Assembly (NCBI GenBank): GCA_963205465.1
Contig: CAUJKG010000283.1
Coordinates: 1 to 10,818 of the forward strand
DNA from: Pseudomonadota bacterium
GTDB taxonomy: Bacteria > Pseudomonadota > Alphaproteobacteria > Rhizobiales > Xanthobacteraceae
Direction of reading: 5' to 3'
Length of the DNA stretch: 10,818 nt
Positions within the stretch are counted from its first letter, which is position 1. The number at the start of each line of letters is the position of its first letter. The notes under the pieces were generated by a model. It searched no databases. It was not told where the DNA came from and saw only the letters and a program-made list of their open reading frames with translations. The translations under genes and the position numbers were made by a program. This document shows positions 5,806-10,818 of this stretch, piece by piece.

Positions 5806-6583
5806 CCGCAGACATATTGCGTCGCTGGCGTGGCAGGCCGGCACGATCGTGCTGCTGCTTACGGTGTGGCAATGGGCGGCGCTGACTTATCCTGCGCCCT
5901 ATCTGCCCGCGCTGGAAAATATCGCGACCGGCTTCTTGCGGCTCTGGCATGGCGATCTGTTGTTCAGCGCGATCGTTCCCAGCATGACGCGGCTTGCCAT
6001 CGGCTTCGTCATCGCGGTTGTGGTGGGTTCTGTAGCGGGTCTGACACTGGGTTATCTGCGCAATCTGGATCCGTGGGTCCGGCCGGTGTTCGAGTATCTG
6101 CGGTTTATTCCTGCGGTCGCCATTCTTCCTGCCGCACTGCTGCTGTTCGGGCCTACCGACACCATGCGCATTTTCGTGATCGCGTTCGGCTCGGTCTTCC
6201 CGGTATTGCTGGCGGCGACCGATGGCGCGCGCCGCGTCGAGCCTTTGCTGCTCGAAGTCGCACGCGTGGAGCGTCTGTCGATTCCGGAGCGTCTTTTTCG
6301 CGTAATCCTGCCTGCGTCTTTGCCTTCGATTTTCGCGGGCGTTCGCATCGCGCTCAGTATCGCGCTGGTGATGATGGTGATCTCGGAACTGATCGCCGCC
6401 GACAACGGCCTCGGCTTTTACATTCTCCGCAATCAGCGCTTGTTTCAGACGGCAAATGTCTATGCCGGCGTGTTGGCGATCGGGACCATCGGTCTTGCGC
6501 TCACGCTCGCTCTGCTTGCGGTCGAGAAACGGGTGCTTGCCTGGCATCGCGGTTGGCGCGGCCTGCCGGGAGCAGATGGATAA
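5795..6583 (+). CDS. ABC transporter permease, NitT/TauT type, subunit 2
   Basis: The second inner-membrane permease, 262 residues from a GTG at 5795 that overlaps the end of the first permease gene. Candidate ribosome binding bases are GGAG (5780-5783) and GGAA (5787-5790). The frame is open further upstream, but that arginine/cysteine-rich part is unlike a permease start, while the GTG start puts the first helix (AGTIVLLLTVWQWAAL) at about 14-29. Later helices and the EAA loop follow (about 154-173, EVARVERLSIPERLFRVILP). The position normally held by the conserved loop glycine appears to be Arg160, unlike subunit 1, which may reflect an asymmetric pair. TAA at 6581-6583 lies 3 bases before the ATPase gene. 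Paralogous to subunit 1; together they form the membrane pore. Confidence 0.87.
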   Translation: MNANRRHIASLAWQAGTIVLLLTVWQWAALTYPAPYLPALENIATGFLRLWHGDLLFSAIVPSMTRLAIGFVIAVVVGSVAGLTLGYLRNLDPWVRPVFEYLRFIPAVAILPAALLLFGPTDTMRIFVIAFGSVFPVLLAATDGARRVEPLLLEVARVERLSIPERLFRVILPASLPSIFAGVRIALSIALVMMVISELIAADNGLGFYILRNQRLFQTANVYAGVLAIGTIGLALTLALLAVEKRVLAWHRGWRGLPGADG

Positions 6584-6586
6584 AAA

Positions 6587-7396
6587 ATGGGTGCAGCGAT
6601 GAGCGAGCCGATTCTCGTCATGAATAAAGTAGGCAAAGCCTATTCGGCGGCTGTGCCTATTCTGCGCGACGTTTCATTTTCGCAAGCTCCAGGGGAGTTC
6701 GTCGCGGTGGTCGGGCCGTCGGGCTGCGGAAAGACCACCATGCTTCGTTGTATCGCGGCGCTGATGCAGCCGGATCAGGGCGAGGTGCTGCATCTCGGCC
6801 AGCAATTCGGCGACCCGCCGCCGTGGCTGTCGATCGTATTTCAGGACTACAACCGAAGCCTGTTTCCCTGGCTCTCCGTCCGCCAGAACGTTGGCTTCGG
6901 CCTGCGCAAGATCGACCGCCGCGAACGCGACGAGCGGGTGGAGCAGGCGCTCAGCGCGGTAAATCTTACGCACGCCGCCGACCTTTATCCGTGGCAGTTG
7001 TCGGGTGGCATGCAGCAGCGTTGTGCGCTTGCCCGCTCGATCGTGGTGCGGCCGCAACTCCTGCTGCTCGACGAACCTTTCGCGTCGGTCGATGCGCAGA
7101 CGCGTATCGACTTGCAGGATATGGTGATGGACATCTGCAAGAAGATGTCGCTTTCGACGCTTCTGGTGACGCATGACATCGATGAAGCCGTCTTCATGGC
7201 CGATAAGGTCGTCGTGCTCTCCACGCGTCCGGCGCAGGTCGTCGAGCAAATCGAGATTGATCTGCCGCATCCGCGAGATCAGCTGACGACCAAAGAGTCT
7301 CCAGAATTTCTTCGCCTTCGTCACCGCGTCTACACGCTGGTGCGCCATCAGGCGCAGAAAAGTGCCGCAGCTCACACAGAGAGGGAAGATCAATGA
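6587..7396 (+). CDS. ABC transporter ATP-binding protein, NitT/TauT (SsuB/TauB-like) type
   Basis: A cytoplasmic ATPase of 269 residues that drives the importer. All motifs are intact: Walker A GPSGCGKTT at 43-51, Q-loop Gln86 (VFQDYN), signature LSGGMQQR at 138-145, Walker B LLLLDEPF ending in catalytic Glu163, D-loop SVD at 167-169 and H-loop His196 (VTHDIDEA). The LFPW and 'R-A-Q' type segments after the core are typical of the TauB/SsuB group. ATG 6587 follows GGA (6578-6580) at 6 bases; ATG 6599, giving a start at MSEPIL, is an equally plausible alternative. The stop overlaps the binding-protein start as ATGA, so the two are translationally coupled. Confidence 0.92.
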   Translation: MGAAMSEPILVMNKVGKAYSAAVPILRDVSFSQAPGEFVAVVGPSGCGKTTMLRCIAALMQPDQGEVLHLGQQFGDPPPWLSIVFQDYNRSLFPWLSVRQNVGFGLRKIDRRERDERVEQALSAVNLTHAADLYPWQLSGGMQQRCALARSIVVRPQLLLLDEPFASVDAQTRIDLQDMVMDICKKMSLSTLLVTHDIDEAVFMADKVVVLSTRPAQVVEQIEIDLPHPRDQLTTKESPEFLRLRHRVYTLVRHQAQKSAAAHTEREDQ

Positions 7397-8346
7397 AAAT
7401 GAAGCTGAAGACGGCAGCCGCCGCGGTGGCGATTGCCCTGGGACTTTCCGCGCTGGCGCCGTCGGCGCCGGTACAGGCGCAGGAGCAGCTGACGAAGCTG
7501 CGCGTTGGATATATTCCCGTCGGTATCTACGCCTATCTTTGGCGCGCGCGCGACGCGGGTTACTTCAAGGACGAGAAGATCGAAGTCGAACTCGTTGTGA
7601 TGGCCGGCGGCGGTCAGATCATCCCAGCGTTGCAATCCGGAGCGCTGCATTTCGGAATTTCCGATGCGCTCGGCGTTCTCAACGCGCGTAACGGCGGCAT
7701 CCCGGTCACTTATGTCTCTTTCAACTTCCAGCAGACCACGAAGGCGCCCGTTCATGCCGTCCTGAGCATGGATCCCGACATCAAGACGCCCGCCGATCTG
7801 AAGGGCAAGTCGGTTGCGACCAACCTGAGCTTCAATACCGACTGGACGATGATGCGTGAATGGCTGCGGAAGAATAACGTCGATCCGAAGACGGTGACGT
7901 TCCGCGAAATCCCGTTCCCGGACATGCTTCCCGCGCTTCGCAACAAAACGGTTGCCGCCGTCGGCGCGGTCGAGCCGTTCGTGACCTTCGGCAAGGAGCA
8001 GGGCGCCAACATCCTCGGTTATTACTTCACCGACGTGAAGTCGCCGAACGTGCTCTCGGGCGTCGTCGCGATGCTGCCTTATGTCGAGAAGAACAAGGAC
8101 GTCGTGCAACGCTTCCTGCGCGCCATAAACCGCGCGATCGACGATTTCCAGGATCCGAAGGTTGCGCGCGCCACGATTGCTGCAAACACGAAAATTCCGC
8201 CTGCCGTAATCGAGAAGATGAACCTCGGCGAGTGGTCGAAGAACGTGCCGCCGGAGACGATGCAGTTCTGGGTCGATGCCGCCAAGAAGGAAGGCATCGT
8301 CAACGCGACGGCCGACCTCAACGGCCTCGTTTGGCAGGGCAAATGA
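7393..8346 (+). CDS. Periplasmic substrate-binding protein of the ABC importer, NMT1/ThiY-like
   Basis: A 317-residue secreted binding protein that captures the ligand in the periplasm and delivers it to the two permeases. A Sec signal peptide is visible: Lys-rich start, hydrophobic 8-22, likely cut after VQA at residue 29. The mature part has the NMT1/TauA-type type-II fold features: LRVGYIPVGIYAYLWRARDAG, YFKDEKIEVELVVMAGGGQIIPALQSGALHFGISD, and a lobe-crossing VGAVEPFV. Relatives bind alkanesulfonates, nitrate or the pyrimidine thiamine precursor. A flat heteroaromatic ligand such as a hydroxypyridine carboxylate would fit the neighbours, but the ligand cannot be read from the sequence. 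AGGGA at 7382-7386 precedes the ATG by 6 bases; an in-frame ATG at 7399 is the only other start. A strong terminator-like hairpin follows 5 bases after the stop. Confidence 0.88.
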   Translation: MKMKLKTAAAAVAIALGLSALAPSAPVQAQEQLTKLRVGYIPVGIYAYLWRARDAGYFKDEKIEVELVVMAGGGQIIPALQSGALHFGISDALGVLNARNGGIPVTYVSFNFQQTTKAPVHAVLSMDPDIKTPADLKGKSVATNLSFNTDWTMMREWLRKNNVDPKTVTFREIPFPDMLPALRNKTVAAVGAVEPFVTFGKEQGANILGYYFTDVKSPNVLSGVVAMLPYVEKNKDVVQRFLRAINRAIDDFQDPKVARATIAANTKIPPAVIEKMNLGEWSKNVPPETMQFWVDAAKKEGIVNATADLNGLVWQGK

Positions 8347-8351
8347 GAAAA

Positions 8352-8390
8352 GCGGCCCGCGCTTCGGTGCGGGCCGCACTTTCCGTTTTC
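8352..8390 (+). terminator. UUCG-capped 11-bp hairpin after the binding-protein gene
   Basis: A GC-rich stem (8352-8362 with 8367-8377; ten Watson-Crick pairs and one G-U) is closed by a C(UUCG)G tetraloop, an exceptionally stable fold. An A-rich stretch (GAGAAAA) precedes it, and an interrupted T-rich tail (CTTTCCGTTTT) follows. It sits only 32 bases before the monooxygenase start, with no obvious promoter between. It could act as a partial terminator or as a 3'-end stabiliser of the transporter mRNA, with readthrough feeding the downstream genes. Confidence 0.8.
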
Positions 8391-8409
8391 GAGAAATCTG
8401 GTGATTGAA

Positions 8410-9543
8410 ATGGCGAATGTGAACAAGCGCACTGGCAAGACGATGAGCGCCGAAGTTGCCGGTGCTGGCTTTGCAGGACTTACGGCGGCGATCGCGTTGC
8501 GTCAGCGCGGTTGGAACGTGCGCCTGCATGAAAAAGGCCCGGAGCTGCGCGCCTTCGGTGCGGGCATTTACCTCTGGCACAACGGTCTTCGGGTGCTCGA
8601 AGGTCTCGGCATCCTTGAGGATGTGCTCAACGGTTCGCATACGCCGCCGACCTACGAGACCTGGCGGCACGACAAGAGCGTCTCGCGGGAAACCTTCAAT
8701 GGTTTGCCCTGGCGCATCATGACGCGTCAGCATCTGCATCAGGCGCTGGCCAACAAGGCGCGCGCGGAAGGTGTGGAAATCCTAGTCAATTCCGAAGTCG
8801 TCGCGGCCGATCCCTCCGGGAAGATCACGTTTGCGAATGGCGAAGTGAAAGAAGCGGATCTTATTGTCGGCGCCGACGGCGTCGGCTCGAAGGTGCGCGA
8901 CTCGATCGGCTTCGAGCAGGATCGCTGGATTTCCGTCGACGGATTGATCCGGCTGATCGTGCCGAGAAAGCGCAAGGAACTCGGTCATGGCGACTGGGAC
9001 AACACGATCGATATGTGGAACTTCTGGCCGCGGGTGCAGCGAATTCTTTATTCGCCCTGCAACGATCAGGAACTCTATCTCGGTTTGATGGCGCCAGCGG
9101 CCGACGAGCGCGGCTCGCGCGTGCCGATCGATCTCGAATACTGGCTTGAGATGTTTCCGTTTCTCGAGCCCGTACTCGTCGAGGCGGCAAAGCTGCAGAC
9201 CGCGCGCTATGACCGCTACGAAACCGCAAAGCTCGATAGCTGGACGCGCGGCAAAGTTGCCCTCGTAGGGGATGCGGCTCACGCCATGTGTCCTGCGCTT
9301 GCGCAGGGAGCGGGCTGCGCGATGGTGAATGCCTACAGTCTCGCCATGGAGCTCGAAGAGATTCCATCTGTTGAGGAGGCGCTGCCGTCCTGGGAAAAGC
9401 GGATTCGCCCGATTACCGATCTGTGTCAGGCGATTTCCGGTGAGTATGCCGCCAATCGCTCCCTCTCGAAGGGCAATCAGTTTACTGCGCGTGCGCTGGA
9501 GACGGCGCGGTACGACCCTACACGCCGCGTTTATTCGTGGTGA
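8410..9543 (+). CDS. 2-methyl-3-hydroxypyridine-5-carboxylate (MHPC) oxygenase-like flavoprotein
   Basis: A flavin-dependent monooxygenase of 377 residues, nearly the length of M. loti MHPC oxygenase (379). That enzyme uses FAD, NAD(P)H and O2 to hydroxylate and open the pyridine ring of MHPC, giving AAMS. The FAD motifs are GAGFAG at 18-23, GADGVGSKVR at 154-163 (the DG motif) and GDAAHAMCP with Asp288, His291 and Pro295. Substrate-site residues recalled for the M. loti enzyme, Tyr82, Arg181, Arg211 and Tyr223, are all present at identical numbers. The ATG at 8410 is preferred to GTG 8401 because it gives the MANVNK start of the known enzyme and has GGTGA 5 bases upstream. Its product is the substrate of the hydrolase at 4048. 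Related enzymes also accept 5-hydroxynicotinate, so the true substrate may be a B6 breakdown product or another hydroxypyridine acid. Confidence 0.9.
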   Translation: MANVNKRTGKTMSAEVAGAGFAGLTAAIALRQRGWNVRLHEKGPELRAFGAGIYLWHNGLRVLEGLGILEDVLNGSHTPPTYETWRHDKSVSRETFNGLPWRIMTRQHLHQALANKARAEGVEILVNSEVVAADPSGKITFANGEVKEADLIVGADGVGSKVRDSIGFEQDRWISVDGLIRLIVPRKRKELGHGDWDNTIDMWNFWPRVQRILYSPCNDQELYLGLMAPAADERGSRVPIDLEYWLEMFPFLEPVLVEAAKLQTARYDRYETAKLDSWTRGKVALVGDAAHAMCPALAQGAGCAMVNAYSLAMELEEIPSVEEALPSWEKRIRPITDLCQAISGEYAANRSLSKGNQFTARALETARYDPTRRVYSW

Positions 9544-9580
9544 AATACGTCCATATCTAACTCTCAAAAATACAACGTCT

Positions 9581-9602
9581 GCGGGGGCAATATTGCGCCC
9601 GC
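9581..9602. repeat. 22-bp near-perfect palindrome before the DUF1185 gene
   Basis: Ten of eleven base pairs are symmetrical around an AT centre: GCGGG and CCCGC form the outer arms and GCAATATTGC the core, with one G/G mismatch (9586/9597). It ends 2 bases before the GGAG ribosome binding site of the next gene. No T-run follows. It could be an operator, a weak terminator, or an mRNA hairpin affecting initiation. Confidence 0.5.
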
Positions 9603-9614
9603 TTGGAGTCGCAA

Positions 9615-10202
9615 ATGACCGAAGAAAAAGAACTGTATGCTGCCTATGATGTCCGCTGCTGGTACGCCGCCGCGCAGGAGGTGTTGCATGACACCGGCAA
9701 CCCGGGCGAGACGCTGATCAAGGCTGCTGCGGCAGTCGTCATTCGCAATCCCTATGCCGGAAAGTTCGTCAGCGATCTGTCGCCGCTGACCAAACCGAGC
9801 GCATTGCTTGGCCGTGCGCTTGGAAGACGTGCGGCGGCTCTCCTTGGCGGGCGGCCCGTGCATAGTTATGGCAAAGGCGGCATCGCCGGTGTGAATGGCG
9901 AGCAGGAGCATGTCGTGGCCTGCGTCACTACGATCTTCGGTGATGCGCTGCGCGAAGCAGTCGGTGGCGGTGAGGCGTGGATTTCGTCCGTTTCGAAGAC
10001 CGCCGCCGCGGGTGCGCAAATTGACATCCCGCTTGCGCACAAAGACGAGCTCTTTATTCGCTCGCATTATGACGCGATGACGATCGCGGTTCCGGACAGT
10101 CCGCGGCCCGGCGAAATCCTGATTTGCGTTGCGGTTGCGACGGGTGGACGCGTGCACGAGCGCGTCGGCGGAAAGAAGGTTGAGGAACTCGCGAAGAAGT
10201 AA
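9615..10202 (+). CDS. 'Amino acid synthesis' family protein (DUF1185/PF06684-type), function unknown
   Basis: A 195-residue soluble protein with no signal peptide or membrane segment. I recognise it as the family labelled 'amino acid synthesis' (formerly DUF1185), whose label does not rest on a demonstrated reaction as far as I know. Family-like stretches are ETLIKAAAAVVIRNPYAGKFV (in two parts, 32-44 and 45-52), a central HSYGKGGIAGVNGEQEH at 83-99 with conserved-looking Glu96 and His99, and a C-terminal HKDELFIRSHYDAM. ATG 9615 is chosen because GGAG (9605-9608) lies 6 bases upstream; the in-frame TTG at 9603 would put this site inside the gene. Its place right after the ring-opening oxygenase suggests a role in the same catabolic route, perhaps on an amide, enamine or cyclic intermediate, which is inference. 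Confidence 0.8.
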   Translation: MTEEKELYAAYDVRCWYAAAQEVLHDTGNPGETLIKAAAAVVIRNPYAGKFVSDLSPLTKPSALLGRALGRRAAALLGGRPVHSYGKGGIAGVNGEQEHVVACVTTIFGDALREAVGGGEAWISSVSKTAAAGAQIDIPLAHKDELFIRSHYDAMTIAVPDSPRPGEILICVAVATGGRVHERVGGKKVEELAKK

Positions 10203-10251
10203 CGGCGGGCCCGTTATCTGCAAACCAATTTACTATCGAAAGGGAGAGGCA

Positions 10252-10707
10252 ATGCCGCTCAACATTAAAGACCTGAAAATCGAAAGCCTGGATTTTGCGC
10301 CGCTCGGCAAAATGAAAGACGAACATGCGGGAGACAAAGGCAACGTTATCCCTCGTCTCAAGATCAGCGGCGCGCCGAAAGAAGCCGTTGAACTCGCCGT
10401 GATCTGTCACGATCCGGATGCGCCGCTGGCGCGCGGTTTTACGCATTGGACGCTTTACGGCATTCCGACGGACACCACCGATCTTGCAGGTGCGCAGGAG
10501 AAGTTCCGCCCCGGCCCGAACGGCGCCGGACAGCCGGGTTATTACGGTCCGCAACCTCCGGCCGGTCATGGCCTGCACCACTATTATTTCTGGGTATATG
10601 CCCTGAATAAGAAGGTTGAAGGTACGCCCACGCGTGAGGAGTTCCTTGAACGCTACAAGAACAACATCATCGAGCAGAACCGGGTTGTCGGCGTATACGA
10701 GAACTGA
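10252..10707 (+). CDS. PEBP family protein, YbhB/YbcL type
   Basis: A 151-residue phosphatidylethanolamine-binding-like protein of bacterial YbhB/YbcL size, with no signal peptide, so probably cytoplasmic. Family hallmarks are the anion-pocket motifs CHDPDAP (Asp54, Asp56, Pro58), HWTLYGIP (His65, Trp66) and GYYGPQPPAGHGLHHYYF at 96-113. The molecular role of bacterial members is poorly known; anion or small-ligand binding is expected. The ATG at 10252 has a strong AGGGAGAGG 2-10 bases upstream. The reading frame is open further upstream but there overlaps the preceding gene. The 49-base gap contains only a short inverted repeat (AACGG/CCGTT, 10201-10215). It is last in the run and may be co-transcribed with the DUF1185 gene. 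Confidence 0.9.
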   Translation: MPLNIKDLKIESLDFAPLGKMKDEHAGDKGNVIPRLKISGAPKEAVELAVICHDPDAPLARGFTHWTLYGIPTDTTDLAGAQEKFRPGPNGAGQPGYYGPQPPAGHGLHHYYFWVYALNKKVEGTPTREEFLERYKNNIIEQNRVVGVYEN

Positions 10708-10721
10708 CGGCATTGCAGCCG

Positions 10722-10761
10722 GGCGATCGATGGTGAGTGAAGAAACCCGCCATCGATCGCC
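10722..10761 (+). terminator. Long hairpin after the PEBP gene (candidate end of operon)
   Basis: A perfect 12-bp inverted repeat, GGCGATCGATGG at 10722-10733 and CCATCGATCGCC at 10750-10761, extends inwards by a T-G wobble and a G-C pair around a 12-base loop. No T-run follows on either strand, so it is not a textbook intrinsic terminator. Its place 14 bases after the last stop still suggests it marks the end of the transcript or protects the 3' end. Confidence 0.55.
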
Positions 10762-10785
10762 GCCTCGCTGTGCTGTCAGGAAGCC

Positions 10786-10798
10786 CTGTTCGGAACAG
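10786..10798. repeat. 13-bp palindrome CTGTTC-G-GAACAG near the window edge
   Basis: Exact 6-bp arms around a single G. On the minus strand it would lie just after a possible stop codon TAG (10803-10801) that ends a five-codon visible tail (N-F-L-K-Q). It may therefore be the 3' hairpin of a convergent gene lying mostly outside the window. The tail is too short to call a gene. Confidence 0.3.
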
Positions 10799-10818
10799 CG
10801 CTATTGCTTCAGAAAGTT

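Noticed and set aside
7390..8739. A minus-strand open frame of about 450 codons opposite the binding-protein and oxygenase genes
   Set aside because: It is rich in Arg/His and has no recognisable domain. It lies antisense to two well-supported genes; such frames are common in GC-rich coding DNA.
10801..10818. Possible last five codons and stop of a convergent minus-strand gene (N-F-L-K-Q, stop)
   Set aside because: Only 18 bases are visible; a stop codon by chance is too likely to list it as a gene.
1..10818. tRNA or rRNA genes, CRISPR arrays, insertion sequences, phage or attachment sites
   Set aside because: I saw no cloverleaf or rRNA-like segments, no regularly spaced repeats, no transposase or integrase and no flanking direct repeats.

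Overview
The window reads as a chromosomal segment of an alphaproteobacterium, most likely of the Hyphomicrobiales (Rhizobiales). The grounds are a GC-rich composition with GC-ending codons, an ExbB with a long signal-peptide-bearing N-terminus, and two catabolic enzymes very close, from memory, to the vitamin B6-degrading enzymes of Mesorhizobium loti. The genus cannot be fixed from the sequence alone.

Layout. (1) 1-506: the tail of an unidentified gene, coupled through TGATG to a small PcaC-like carboxymuconolactone decarboxylase family protein. (2) 507-848: a gene-free stretch with several inverted repeats and, just before exbB, a candidate iron-control (Irr/ICE-like) site. (3) 849-2904: a compact exbB-exbD-tonB operon that energises TonB-dependent outer-membrane uptake. 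(4) 2983-3693, minus strand: a GntR/FCD regulator, divergent from what follows. (5) 3694-4047: the divergent control region, with a perfect 9-bp inverted repeat abutting a consensus TATAAT. (6) 4048-8346: an alpha/beta hydrolase closely matching 2-(acetamidomethylene)succinate (AAMS) hydrolase, then a complete NitT/TauT/ThiY-type ABC importer (two permeases, ATPase, periplasmic binding protein), ending in a strong UUCG-capped hairpin. (7) 8410-9543: a flavin monooxygenase closely matching 2-methyl-3-hydroxypyridine-5-carboxylate (MHPC) oxygenase. (8) 9615-10707: an 'amino acid synthesis' (DUF1185/PF06684-type) protein and a PEBP/YbhB-type protein, followed by a long hairpin.

How it fits together. 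MHPC oxygenase opens the pyridine ring to give AAMS. AAMS hydrolase then splits it to succinic semialdehyde, acetate, ammonia and CO2. These are the last two steps of bacterial vitamin B6 degradation. Active-site residues I recall for both enzymes are present at the expected spacing. None of the earlier B6 enzymes is in the window; instead a four-gene importer lies between the two ring-opening enzymes. The best inference is a locally controlled system that imports and mineralises a 3-hydroxypyridine carboxylate (MHPC, 5-hydroxynicotinate or a similar compound), probably under the divergent GntR regulator. The importer's ligand and the roles of the DUF1185 and PEBP proteins are unproven and are the most interesting open points.
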